Assembly: GCA_036495525.1 (NCBI GenBank)
Contig: DASXMR010000016.1
Location: 26,000-89,999, forward strand
DNA: 64,000 nucleotides
Direction: 5' to 3'
DNA from: DASXMR01 sp036495525
GTDB lineage: Bacteria; Actinomycetota; Actinomycetes; Streptosporangiales; Streptosporangiaceae
This document shows positions 1 through 8,075 of this stretch, in pieces (the first letter of the stretch is position 1; each line of letters begins with the position of its first letter). Below the pieces are notes generated by a model. That model had not been told where the DNA came from. It did no database searches and was given only the letters and a program-made list of their open reading frames with translations. The translations under genes and the position numbers were made by a program.

Positions 1-609
1 GTACTGCTGCTCCCCGGCAGGCACCTGGTCGGGCGCGAGCCGCCGGGAGTAGAAGAACGCGTCGCCGCCGGGCAGCCAAGCGACGTCGCTGTACCGGCAG
101 CGGTCGATCGGCCCGTCCACGTCCATACCGGTGGCCACGTCCATGACCTGCAGCACCGACTCCTCGGACCCGCCGCTGGACAGCTGGTAGGCGAGCAGCC
201 GGCCTTCGATGTCGGGCCGCCAGTCATCGAGCGTCGTGGTTCCCGACGGGTCGATCGCGGTCGGGTCGATGAGCACCCGCTCGTCCTCGCCGGGCGCCTG
301 CGTGTACAGCACGGCGTGCTCCTGCCCGCCGCGCCGCCGGGTGTAGAACCGGCGCTCGCCACGCCAGCGCGGCAGCCCCGCCTCGCCGGCCTCGAGCAGC
401 TCGGTGATCCGCGCTGCCAGCGCCTCCCGCTGCGGGCGCACCTCGGCCGCCTGGTCGGCGTACAGCGCATCCTGCGCGGCCAGCCAGGCCTTGGTCTCGG
501 CGCTATCGGGGTCTTCGAGCCACTGGTACGGATCGCTGACCAGCTGGCCGTGGATGGTCTCGGTGACGTCCGCTCGGCGGGCCTGTGGGTAGCTGCCACT
601 GGGTGTCAT
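1..609 (-). CDS. prolyl oligopeptidase (S9A), N-terminal part, cut by window edge
   Basis: 203 codons are visible from ATG at 609; the rest lies beyond base 1. The N-terminus contains SDPYQWLEDPDSAETKAWL, the hallmark entry of S9A serine peptidases, which cleave after proline in short peptides. The visible part is the start of the beta-propeller lid; the alpha/beta-hydrolase catalytic domain (Ser-Asp-His) is outside the window. A GGAGGG lies upstream of the ATG but at a long spacing of about 13 nt. No signal peptide is seen, so the enzyme is probably cytoplasmic. The gene diverges from the HNH gene at 751. Family assignment is firm; whether the gene is intact cannot be seen here. Confidence 0.88.
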   Translation of the reverse strand, partial: MTPSGSYPQARRADVTETIHGQLVSDPYQWLEDPDSAETKAWLAAQDALYADQAAEVRPQREALAARITELLEAGEAGLPRWRGERRFYTRRRGGQEHAVLYTQAPGEDERVLIDPTAIDPSGTTTLDDWRPDIEGRLLAYQLSSGGSEESVLQVMDVATGMDVDGPIDRCRYSDVAWLPGGDAFFYSRRLAPDQVPAGEQQY

Positions 610-750
610 TGCGCGATGTTAACCCTCCGGTACTCGCCGCCTCATAGCTAGCGAAGCTAGGCTAATGCAGTTGGCAGACCGCCTTCGGTGAAGCCACACT
701 CGTCACGGGTGCACCGGTAGCGCCAGCGGCGCACCCGCCGGGAGGTGCAT

Positions 751-1260
751 GTGCGTCGGGTACTGCTGCTCAACGTCACCTATGAGCCGCTGACCACGGT
801 GGCCCTGCACCGGGCCGTCTGCCTCGTGCTCGGCGAGAAGGCGGTGGTCGTGCACGACGACACGAATGGCACTGTGCTCCGGTCTGCCTCGCTCATGCTG
901 ACCGCCCCGTCGGTGATCAAGCTGCGCCGTTACGTGCGGCTGCCGCACCGCAGCAGGGTGCCGCTGACCAGGGCCGCGCTGATGCGCCGCGACAACTACC
1001 TGTGCGCGTACTGCGGCACCAAGGCCGACACGGTCGACCACGTGATCCCGCGCAGCCGCGGCGGACTGCACGCCTGGGAGAACTGCGTCGCCTCCTGCAA
1101 CAAGTGCAATCACCGCAAGGCCGACCGGCTGGTGGATGAGCTCGGCTGGACGCTCAGGGTCGACCCAGGCATTCCCCGCGGCGCGCACTGGCGGCTGATC
1201 GGCGCCGCGCACGACGGCGACCCGCAATGGGCGGCCTACCTGGCGGAAACCGCCGCCTGA
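751..1260 (+). CDS. HNH endonuclease family protein
   Basis: 169 aa. GTG at 751 is chosen because GGGAGG (740-745) lies 5 nt upstream; GTG at 745 would overlap this ribosome site. The HNH domain occupies about residues 80-130: a CAYC zinc pair (C85, C88), the DHVIPRSRGG segment with the metal-binding His, Asn in WENC, and CNKCNHRKAD with the second Cys pair and final His. This small conserved actinobacterial form is widespread and usually lies outside mobile elements, so a housekeeping nuclease role (repair or processing) is more likely than restriction. Its substrate is not known. It stands alone between the peptidase and the cobalamin transporter. Confidence 0.9.
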   Translation: MRRVLLLNVTYEPLTTVALHRAVCLVLGEKAVVVHDDTNGTVLRSASLMLTAPSVIKLRRYVRLPHRSRVPLTRAALMRRDNYLCAYCGTKADTVDHVIPRSRGGLHAWENCVASCNKCNHRKADRLVDELGWTLRVDPGIPRGAHWRLIGAAHDGDPQWAAYLAETAA

Positions 1261-1319
1261 CCCGCGCCCGCCGGGCCAGCGCTCAGCCCGGCCGCACCTG
1301 CCCGGAGCTCTCTGACTCG

Positions 1320-2111
1320 TCACGCGCTGGCGGCGTTGGCTGGGCGGCGCCGGGGGGTGATCACGGCTAGCTCGCCGTCTGCGGTGCGGAGCACCTTGAC
1401 TCCGGTGCCGAAGTGCTCGGCGAGAACCTCATCCCGCAGGATCTGCCGCGGGCTGCCGTCAGCGGCCAGCCGGCCGCCGGACAGCAGCAGCAGCCGGTCG
1501 GCGAACTGACCGGCCAGGGTCAGGTCGTGCACGGCGGACACGACGGTGAGCGAGTCCTCGCGGCGCAGCTGGTCGATCAGCTCCAGCGCGTCCATCCGGC
1601 GGCCGAGGTCGAGCGCGCTGGTCGGCTCGTCAAGCAGCAGCACCGGTGCCTGCTGGGCCAGCGCCCTGGCCAGCACCATCCTCTGCAGCTCGCCACCGGA
1701 CAGCGTGCGCAGCGCCCGGCCGGCCATATCGGCCAGCGCCAGCCGGTCGAGCAGCCCGGCGCAGATCCGCCGGTCAGCCGCCGTCTCCAGGCGCAGGTAG
1801 CCGATGTGCGCGGTCCGGCCGAGCAGCACGTAGTCGCTGACGGTCATCTCGGGCGGCAGCACCGGCTGCTGCGGCACGTAGGCGACCAGCCTGGCCAGCT
1901 GCCGCCTGGCCAGGCCAGCGGTCGGCCTGCCATCCACGGTGATCGCGCCCTGGTAGCTCACCAGCGCGGCGACGGCGCCGAGCAGGGTGCTCTTGCCTGC
2001 CCCGTTAGGCCCGATCACGCCGAGCCACTCGCCGGTGCCCACCGCCGCGCTGATGCCGTCCAGCGCGACGGCCTGGCCGTAACGCACCTGCACCCGGTCG
2101 AGCGCGATCAT
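1320..2111 (-). CDS. btuD: cobalamin/iron-siderophore ABC transporter ATP-binding protein
   Basis: 263 aa. It shows Walker A GPNGAGKS (residues 34-41), Q-loop near VPQQP, signature LSGGELQR (138-144), Walker B LLLDEP (158-163) and the switch His in SAVHDL (H195). This is the FecE/BtuD-type importer ATPase that energises uptake of cobalamin or ferric siderophores. The ATG at 2111 overlaps the permease stop by 4 nt (ATGA), so translation is coupled. It is the last gene of a binding protein-permease-ATPase operon. The cobalamin riboswitch candidate upstream favours vitamin B12 over siderophore as the substrate; the protein alone would not decide this. Confidence 0.88.
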   Translation of the reverse strand: MIALDRVQVRYGQAVALDGISAAVGTGEWLGVIGPNGAGKSTLLGAVAALVSYQGAITVDGRPTAGLARRQLARLVAYVPQQPVLPPEMTVSDYVLLGRTAHIGYLRLETAADRRICAGLLDRLALADMAGRALRTLSGGELQRMVLARALAQQAPVLLLDEPTSALDLGRRMDALELIDQLRREDSLTVVSAVHDLTLAGQFADRLLLLSGGRLAADGSPRQILRDEVLAEHFGTGVKVLRTADGELAVITPRRRPANAASA

Positions 2112-3451
2112 GCGAGATCCTGCCTGGCGCGCCGGGAGCGGAGCACGAACAGGAAGAACGGCGCCCCGGTCACCGCGGTGATGACGCCGATCGGCACCTC
2201 GGCCGGCGCCTGCACGGTGCGGGCGGCGATATCGGCGAGCACCAGGAACGCGGCGCCGCCGACCATCGACGTCGGCAGCACGATCCGGTAGCTGGGGCCG
2301 GCGGTCAGCCGGATCAGGTGCGGCACGATGATCCCGACGAAGCCGATCAGCCCGCTCACCGCCACCGCCGCGGCGCAGCCGAGCGTCGCGGCGAACACCA
2401 CGGTGAGCCGCAGCCGCGCGACGTTGACGCCGAGGCTGGCCGCCTCGGTCTCGCCCACCCGCAGCACGTCGAGCAGCCTGCGGTGCGCCAGCAGCAGCAC
2501 GGCGGAGACGGCCACGTACGGCAGGATCAGCGTCACCTGCTGCCAGGAGGCCAGCGACAGCCCGCCCAGGATCCACGAGTACACCGACTGGAGCGTCTGC
2601 GTGTGCTGCTGCTGCAAGTAGGTCTGCGCGGCGGTGAGCAGCGCGGCGACAGCGATCCCGGCCAGCAGGATGGAGGCAGTGCCGCCGCCCGGCCTGCCGG
2701 GCTCGCCGCCAGCGCCGGCGCCCGAGCCCAGCAGGTAGGTGATGACCACGGCGGCCATGGCGCCGCCGAACGCGGCGGGCGGCAGCAGCTGCGGGCTGGC
2801 TCCGGTGACGATCACGATGGTCGCGCCCAGGCCAGCCCCGGCCGCGACGCCGAGCAGGTACGGGTCAGCCAGCGGGTTGCGGAACACGCCCTGGTAGGCC
2901 GCGCCGCCGCCGGCCAGCATGCACCCGACCAGGGCGCCGAGCACGACCCTGGGCAGCCGCAGCTGCCAGACGATCGCCGCGCTCACGGCGGGCACGGAGA
3001 CTGCCGGATGCCAGGGCAGCCGGGCGATCAGCGCGTCGGCCACGGTTGCAGGCGACAGGTCGGCTGGCCCGACGGTCACGCCGAGGATGACCGCGGCGAG
3101 CAGCAGCGCCGCCGCGATCGTCAGCGGCCTGCCCGCCCTGATCCGGCCGATGACGGCGCCGCCGTCCGGCCGGGAGCCTGGCTGCCCGGCGCCCGCCGGG
3201 CCAGCTGGTCCGGCCGATTGCCCGGTCCCCGCCGCCGTGCCCGAAGCGGTCGACCTCGTGCGGGAGACAGCCGGCGCTTCCTGCCGCGCCCCGGCCGGGC
3301 CTGCCCCGGTCATGCCTGCCCCGGTCATGCCTGCTCCGGCGGTGGCCGGCCGTGCCGTGGCTGACTGTGCCCGGCCCGGCCGGGCCCGTGCCGCGCCCGG
3401 TCGGGGGAACCAGGAGGACGCGGCGCGAACGGCCCGGCCGGCTGATGTCAC
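2108..3451 (-). CDS. btuC: FecCD/BtuC-type ABC transporter permease
   Basis: 447 aa from GTG at 3451, which overlaps the stop of the binding-protein gene (GTGA). From about residue 105 it is a normal FecCD permease: a first membrane helix, a VGPADLSP segment, LRLPRVVLGALVGCMLAGGG and NPLADPYLLGVAAGAGLG (the conserved PLADP-LG block), and about nine to ten hydrophobic helices in all. Residues 1-104 are an unusual Ala/Gly/Pro/Arg-rich extension with a duplicated MTGAG unit. A later start is possible, but the 4-nt overlap supports this one. With the ATPase and lipoprotein it forms an importer, probably for cobalamin. Confidence 0.85.
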   Translation of the reverse strand: MTSAGRAVRAASSWFPRPGAARARPGRAQSATARPATAGAGMTGAGMTGAGPAGARQEAPAVSRTRSTASGTAAGTGQSAGPAGPAGAGQPGSRPDGGAVIGRIRAGRPLTIAAALLLAAVILGVTVGPADLSPATVADALIARLPWHPAVSVPAVSAAIVWQLRLPRVVLGALVGCMLAGGGAAYQGVFRNPLADPYLLGVAAGAGLGATIVIVTGASPQLLPPAAFGGAMAAVVITYLLGSGAGAGGEPGRPGGGTASILLAGIAVAALLTAAQTYLQQQHTQTLQSVYSWILGGLSLASWQQVTLILPYVAVSAVLLLAHRRLLDVLRVGETEAASLGVNVARLRLTVVFAATLGCAAAVAVSGLIGFVGIIVPHLIRLTAGPSYRIVLPTSMVGGAAFLVLADIAARTVQAPAEVPIGVITAVTGAPFFLFVLRSRRARQDLA

Positions 3452-4395
3452 TGGCTGCCCCCCGACAGGCGGGCAGCGACGGTGCGCATCAGGTCCACGA
3501 TCCGCGGCCCCCAGCGCGAGGCGATGTCGTCGTTCAGGGCGATGACGTGCCCGTCCTTTACCGAGGTCAGGCCCGCCCAGCCGGGCCGTCTCGCCACCGT
3601 GGCGGTGCTCTGGTGACAGCAGATGGTGTCGGCCAGGATGACGTAGTCCGGGTCGGCCTTGACGATGTACTCCGAGGAGAGCTGCGGGTAGCCGCCGGCC
3701 GCCGCGGCGCCCTTGACCTTGTCGGCGATGTTCACCAGGCCGAGCATCGCCAGCACCTTGCCGATGAACGTCGACGAGGTGGCCGTGAAGTAGGTCTGGT
3801 CGAGCTCGTAGTAGTACGTCGGCGCCGGGGACTTCCTCGGCACCGAAGCGACGATCTTCGCGACCTGGCTGCGCAGGCTGGCGACCTTATGCTGCGCGGC
3901 CGCGAGGTGGCCGGTGGCTTGGCCGAGCTGGTCGAACTCGGCGTACGCCCCGTTCAGGCCGCCGGGCGCCGGCAGGTCGAGCACCGGGATCGACAGCGCG
4001 GCCAGGTGCTTCTCGAGCCCGTCGATGTTGTTGGAGATCACCACCAGGTCAGGCTTGTAGTTCGCGATCGCCTCGACGTTCGGCTGGAACCCCGACAGCT
4101 TGGTCATCGGTGCCTGCGACGGGTAGTCCGAGTCGCTGTCGACTGCCTTGACCTGGCTGCCAGCGCCGATCGCGTAGAGCATCTCGGTCGCGCTTGGCGA
4201 CAGCGACACGATCGAGTCCGGCCGCGCCGTCAGGTGCACGCCGCCGTTGGCTGCCTGCACGGTCACCGGGAACGAGCTGGGCGAGGCGCCCGGCGCGGCG
4301 GCCGGGCTGGATCCTGGCTGGCTGCCGCAGCCGGCTGCCAGGGTGAGCGCTGCGGCAGCCGCGACGGCAGCCAGCAGCCTGGAACGAACTTGCAT
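3448..4395 (-). CDS. btuF: cobalamin-type ABC transporter substrate-binding lipoprotein
   Basis: 315 aa. ATG at 4395 is chosen because GGAGG sits 9 nt upstream; the in-frame ATG at 4404 directly abuts that site. Residues 1-23 form a lipoprotein signal with lipobox LAAGC (Cys23). The mature part is a BtuF/FhuD-like periplasmic-binding fold (PDSIVSLSPSATEMLYAIGAG, then GFQPNVEAIANYKPDLVVIS). The protein would be lipid-anchored outside the membrane and would capture the ligand for the permease. It is the first gene of the operon, and the leader at about 4470-4610 resembles a cobalamin riboswitch, so B12 (or a corrinoid) is the likely ligand. Siderophore binding is the alternative. Confidence 0.87.
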   Translation of the reverse strand: MQVRSRLLAAVAAAAALTLAAGCGSQPGSSPAAAPGASPSSFPVTVQAANGGVHLTARPDSIVSLSPSATEMLYAIGAGSQVKAVDSDSDYPSQAPMTKLSGFQPNVEAIANYKPDLVVISNNIDGLEKHLAALSIPVLDLPAPGGLNGAYAEFDQLGQATGHLAAAQHKVASLRSQVAKIVASVPRKSPAPTYYYELDQTYFTATSSTFIGKVLAMLGLVNIADKVKGAAAAGGYPQLSSEYIVKADPDYVILADTICCHQSTATVARRPGWAGLTSVKDGHVIALNDDIASRWGPRIVDLMRTVAARLSGGSQ

Positions 4396-4469
4396 GATCG
4401 TCATCCTCCGCCGTGATCTGGAGGACGAAGTGCGTCCGCTGCGATCCGACGAGGCATCGGAACGAGCCG

Positions 4470-4612
4470 CCCTTCCTCCGAGGACAGGTCGTGGACGCAA
4501 GCCAGGCGTCCGGGCTTGTCCTCGGCCAGGGAGGCATCACCGTTGCGGGAACAGCGCCGGCATCTCACCGGCTTCGCTGGGCACTGCGCCGCTCCCGGCA
4601 GCGCCGGGAACA
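4470..4612 (-). promoter_or_regulatory. probable cobalamin riboswitch
   Basis: Read on the minus strand, the leader contains AAGCCGGTGAGATGCCGGCG followed by CTGTTCCCGCAACGGTGA. This matches the conserved core of cobalamin riboswitches (GCCGGTG, a TCCGG-like pairing strand, then CCCGC-AAC-GGTGA). Further 3' lies AAGCCCGGACGCCTGGC, a good B12-box equivalent, flanked by a complementary pair CCGAGGAC / GTCCTCGG that could form the regulatory stem. The element ends about 85 nt before the binding-protein start. Known role: binding of adenosylcobalamin shuts off expression of B12 uptake genes. The boundaries are approximate because no covariance model was run. Confidence 0.7.
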
Positions 4613-4741
4613 TCGGTAGCGTACCGCAGCCAGCCTCCCCGGAACTGCTGGCGAGGCGGGCCGGCCGGGAGGGGGGCGGCCAGCGAGCGGCCAGCGGCGT
4701 GACCGGCAGGACCGGCGGGACCGCCGGCCGGCGCCACCGCC

Positions 4742-4791
4742 CAGCTTATGACGCTGGTACTGCACATTTGCTGCCTTCCTGTCATAAGCTG
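4742..4791. repeat. perfect 11-bp inverted repeat, 28-nt spacer
   Basis: CAGCTTATGAC at 4742-4752 is the exact reverse complement of GTCATAAGCTG at 4781-4791. The arms are much more AT-rich than the surroundings. The pair lies between the divergent B12-transporter leader and the diiron-protein gene (start 4864). It could be a bipartite operator or a stem with a large loop; neither arm is itself palindromic. Confidence 0.6.
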
Positions 4792-4863
4792 AGGTCAGGC
4801 GGCCGGGCCAGGCGTCGAAGGCATGGGCACAGACGGCGCGGCCGGCAGGGACGGAGAAGTGAC

Positions 4864-5901
4864 GTGGCGGACACCGACGGCAAGCTGACGATCCCGGACG
4901 GCGGGTTCTGGCCTGCCCCGCAGATCCCCCAGCCGAACATTTACCCGATGGAATGGCGGGTCGAGACCGACAAGCTCGCGGCGATCTACCAGAGGTCCAA
5001 GCTGGCCGTGTGGAACCCGGCTGACCTGCCCTGGGACGAGCTGCGCGCTGATGACTTCACCACTGAGCAGCGGCTCGGGATCATGTACTGGTTCTCGGTG
5101 CTGGCGAACTTCGACGCGTCAGGCCCGGCGGTCTTCGCCCGGGCCACCATCCACGCCTTCGAGCAGCACGAGGAAGACCCGGTACGCAAGTGCTTCTTCT
5201 CGATCACCAGGGACGAGATGAATCACGAGGAGTGCTGCCAGCGCGCGATCGGGGCACTGTGGCCTGGCGGCCCGCTGGACTGGACCCCGTCGACTGACCT
5301 GGAGCGGGCCGCGCACAACAACATCGCCTGGCTGTACCACAACGGCGGCAGGTACTGGAGCGGCTACAACAAGGCGGTCGGCAAGTACCCGCTCGCGGTG
5401 CTGTTCACCAGTTTCATGATGGGCGAGATGGCGGCGTCGACGCTGTTCCGCGGGATGGCCTCCGGCGCGAGGCACCCGGTGTTCGCCGAGATGTTCCAGC
5501 GCATCGGCCGGGACGAGTCACGGCACCTGCAGATCTGCATGACCATCCTGGAGAACGAGTGGCCCGGCCTGACCGACGAGGTCAAGGCCACCATCACCCG
5601 GCAGCTGCGGGCCGGTTTCGTGTTCTTGTCGATGATCCTCTGGGAGCCGCCGGAGGGCTTCTGGGAGATACCGCCGTACTTCCTGGCCAACCACCGGCTG
5701 CTGATGAACTACGCCAGGGAGGCTGGCCTCGGCGTGCTGAGCTACGCCGAGCAGGCCGACAACTGGAAGACGGCGATCGCCAGGATCCGGGTCATCGTGC
5801 AGCGCTGGGGCATCGAGTTCCCCGCCATCCCCGAGCTCGACATCTCCGGCGTCGACGTCTCGCAGGACATCAACCCCGAGGACATCATCCCGGTCTTCTA
5901 G
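4864..5901 (+). CDS. R2-like/ferritin-like diiron carboxylate protein, substrate unknown
   Basis: 345 aa from GTG at 4864 with a purine-rich site (ACGGAGAAG) upstream. The ligand set of R2-type diiron proteins can be traced at fitting spacings: D84 (ANFDAS), E118-x-x-H121 (DEMNH), E188 (GEMAAS) and E218-x-x-H221 (DESRH). At the position four residues after the first His, where class I R2 proteins carry the radical tyrosine, there is Cys125 (HEECC). The protein is therefore unlikely to be a standard ribonucleotide reductase beta subunit; an oxidase or oxygenase related to R2 or R2-like ligand-binding proteins is more plausible. No partner reductase gene is adjacent. It diverges from the B12 transporter. 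The family is recognised only at superfamily level. Confidence 0.75.
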   Translation: MADTDGKLTIPDGGFWPAPQIPQPNIYPMEWRVETDKLAAIYQRSKLAVWNPADLPWDELRADDFTTEQRLGIMYWFSVLANFDASGPAVFARATIHAFEQHEEDPVRKCFFSITRDEMNHEECCQRAIGALWPGGPLDWTPSTDLERAAHNNIAWLYHNGGRYWSGYNKAVGKYPLAVLFTSFMMGEMAASTLFRGMASGARHPVFAEMFQRIGRDESRHLQICMTILENEWPGLTDEVKATITRQLRAGFVFLSMILWEPPEGFWEIPPYFLANHRLLMNYAREAGLGVLSYAEQADNWKTAIARIRVIVQRWGIEFPAIPELDISGVDVSQDINPEDIIPVF

Positions 5902-5976
5902 CACTGCGCTCCTCGGCTGGTGGGGGCTGCCTGGCGCGCCCGGCAGAGCGCAGGGTCTGCGGCGAGGCCGGCTCCG

Positions 5977-6303
5977 TCAGCCGCGGCCGGATGGCCGCCA
6001 GGTGCCTGTCCTGATGGCCCGCTCACGGCGGGCCAGGCGATGCCGTCGTTCGGCACGCGCATCCCTCGCCGCCTGTCCGTAGCTGTCGGCGATGCTGCCG
6101 TTCATGCGCCAGACGGCACCGAGCAGGATGGTCCCGGCCAGCGCCGCCAGGGCAGCGGCGAGCGCGACATAGGAAGCGGCACCGGGCAGCAAATACGCCG
6201 CCACGGCCAGCGCTACGAACGCGGCGAACGTCGCGCGCATCACCCAGCCGCGCTTGCGGTGCTGCTGCAGCAGCACCTCTTCCTGATCTGACCAGGTCAT
6301 CAT
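5977..6303 (-). CDS. small two-helix membrane protein, unknown function
   Basis: 108 aa from ATG at 6303, with GGGAG 4 nt upstream; a second ATG follows immediately. There are two hydrophobic segments (about residues 22-40 and 44-65), then a basic, Arg-rich C-terminal tail (AARDARAERRHRLARRERAIR), so the tail should face the cytoplasm. No family is recognised. It stands alone between the diiron gene and a long non-coding stretch. Confidence 0.6.
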   Translation of the reverse strand: MMTWSDQEEVLLQQHRKRGWVMRATFAAFVALAVAAYLLPGAASYVALAAALAALAGTILLGAVWRMNGSIADSYGQAARDARAERRHRLARRERAIRTGTWRPSGRG

Positions 6304-6796
6304 GGGGCTCCCGGGTCAGGGAACGGGACAGCTGGCGGGCTTAGCGCAGTGGCTGTCCGCCTGCGCGACATGACCGAGCTTCCAGGTCCAGGCGGCCGCC
6401 GTCAACCGGTGGGCGCGGTGTCCCGGTGCCTGCTTCGCGCGGCGGCGCCGACGAGCGCCGTGATGTCGGTCATGAGCCGCTGCGGGCCTCGCGCGGTGCG
6501 CCCATGTGGACGGATCCGTGGACGGTGCGGTGGAAAAGCACGATCGGCGGGGGATAACGAAAGACGTCCTGTGGATGATCAAAGAATCTTGGAAATGGGC
6601 CCGGAAAGGCCTTGCGCCACGCCCGCAGCGGGCAGTAGAAATGCTGACACCACTGAAGGCGGACACACCGGGGGCGACCCCGGAACGCAGCGGGAAGCCG
6701 GGCGACCGGTGCCTCGCTCGGGTGTCCGGCACCGGTGGCGGCCGCCGCAGACTGCTGGCCACCGAGCAATCGGCGAGCGAGCGTCGCGCGGCCAGG

Positions 6797-6831
6797 AGGG
6801 GCCCCTGCATCTCATACATGCGGGGGCCTCT
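6797..6831 (+). terminator. 14-bp hairpin followed by T-rich run (possible sRNA terminator)
   Basis: GGGGCCCCTGCAT (6798-6810) pairs with ATGCGGGGGCCTC (6818-6830) across the loop CTCATAC, with two G-T wobbles and one extra A-T pair at the base. It is followed by TTCCTTT. On the plus strand this resembles an intrinsic terminator. No annotated gene reads into it, which suggests an unannotated short transcript upstream. Confidence 0.5.
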
Positions 6832-7004
6832 TCCTTTGCCTTGCGGACTCGCGGTCTTTGGCAAGTTGTGACGGCAGCCCTCCGGAGCGTGCTTCCGGCG
6901 AACCGCAAACCGGGACATCCAGGACTGGCGGAAAAGTCTGTTAAAACAATTTGCGCACAACGGGTAACGCCATGTGCAATGACCATCGATAATGAGATGG
7001 ACGC

Positions 7005-7038
7005 AGGCGGCGTGGGTACCCCCGAGCTCACGCCGCCT
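7005..7038 (+). terminator. perfect 10-bp hairpin in the dapA leader
   Basis: AGGCGGCGTG (7005-7014) pairs perfectly with CACGCCGCCT (7029-7038) across a 14-nt loop and is followed by GGTCCTATTTC. It lies 105 nt before the dapA start. It could terminate a short upstream RNA or act as an attenuator for dapA; the T-run is weak. Confidence 0.4.
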
Positions 7039-7142
7039 GGTCCTATTTCGGAGCCGTTCGGCCCGCTGCGTCCCCGCCTGAGTGGCGGCGCGCCGCGTGC
7101 CTGCGGTACCGGCGCGAGGGCCCGGCGAGTAGCGTTCGTGCT

Positions 7143-8075
7143 ATGACAGAGACCAGGACGTCAGCGGGCCGGAGCCCGGCTCCGGTGCCTCAGGCACCGT
7201 TCGGCCGGATGGTCACCGCGATGATCACGCCGCTCACCGCCGACCGGGAAGTTGACTACGACGGCGCCGCGGCGCTCGCCGAATACCTGGTCACCGACAT
7301 GCGCAACGACGGGCTGGTGATCAGCGGGACCACCGGTGAGTCGCCCACGACGACAGACGCCGAGAAGGACCGGTTGCTGCGCGCCGTGATCGAAGCGGTC
7401 GGCGGGCGTGCCAGCGTGGTGGCCGGGGTGGGCACCAACGACACCGCCCATTCATGCGAGCTCGCCAGGCAGGCCGAGCGGGCCGGCGCAGCCGGACTGC
7501 TGGTGGTGACGCCGTACTACAACAAGCCTCCGCAGAGCGGCCTGGCGGCGCACTTCACCGCCGTCGCCGACTCGACCGCGCTGCCGGTGATGCTCTACGA
7601 CATCCCCGGCCGCACGGGCACGCCGATCGCCACCGCGACGCTGCAGCAGCTGGCGGCGCACCACCGGATCGTCGCGGTCAAGGACGCCAAGGACGACCCG
7701 GCGGCCATGTCGCAGGTCACCGCCAGCACTGACCTGGTGTTCTACTGCGGCAGCGACATGCTGAACCTGCCCTGGCTCTCGCTCGGCGCGGTCGGCTTCG
7801 TCAGCGTGGTCGGGCACGTGGTGGGAGACCGGCTGCACGAGATGATCGACGCGCACGCGGCCGGCCACAACGGCGAGGCGCTCGCGATCCACCGCGAGCT
7901 GCTGCCGGTCTACATCGGCATGTTCCGCACCCAGGGCGTGATCACCACGAAGGCAGCGCTGGGGATGCTCAGCCTGCCTGGCGGCCCGGTGCGGCCGCCG
8001 CTCTGCGACGCCACGCCTGATCAGGCCGAGCAGCTGCGTGCCGACCTGCTGGCCGGCGGCGTGAAGCTCCGGTGA
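7143..8075 (+). CDS. dapA: 4-hydroxy-tetrahydrodipicolinate synthase
   Basis: 310 aa. It condenses pyruvate with aspartate semialdehyde in the diaminopimelate/lysine pathway, feeding cell-wall and lysine synthesis in the cytoplasm. Signature features are SGTTGESPT (residues 61-69), VTPYYNKPP (122-130, catalytic Tyr), LYDIPGRTG (151-159) and the Schiff-base lysine in VAVKDAKDD (K180). ATG at 7143 fits the family, with a short extra N-terminus. The stop overlaps the RNase J start by 4 nt (GTGA), the standard dapA-rnj pairing of actinomycetes. Confidence 0.96.
   Translation: MTETRTSAGRSPAPVPQAPFGRMVTAMITPLTADREVDYDGAAALAEYLVTDMRNDGLVISGTTGESPTTTDAEKDRLLRAVIEAVGGRASVVAGVGTNDTAHSCELARQAERAGAAGLLVVTPYYNKPPQSGLAAHFTAVADSTALPVMLYDIPGRTGTPIATATLQQLAAHHRIVAVKDAKDDPAAMSQVTASTDLVFYCGSDMLNLPWLSLGAVGFVSVVGHVVGDRLHEMIDAHAAGHNGEALAIHRELLPVYIGMFRTQGVITTKAALGMLSLPGGPVRPPLCDATPDQAEQLRADLLAGGVKLR

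Larger units (their letters stand above)
6304..7142. other. 839-nt gene-poor region with two hairpins
   Basis: No convincing coding sequence is seen: the open frames here lack family motifs and ribosome sites. The DNA includes stretches that are clearly less GC-rich than the genes around (about 6525-6600 and 6930-7010) and two strong plus-strand hairpins (6797-6831 and 7005-7038). Because the gene to the left reads leftward, a rightward transcript ending at the first hairpin would have to start inside this gap. A small RNA locus plus the dapA leader is the simplest reading. Confidence 0.5.

Noticed and set aside
6349..7146. 265-codon plus-strand open frame before dapA, and the minus frames opposite it
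   Set aside because: No family motif, no ribosome site, atypical codon use, and it crosses both strong hairpins. High GC makes long chance frames common.
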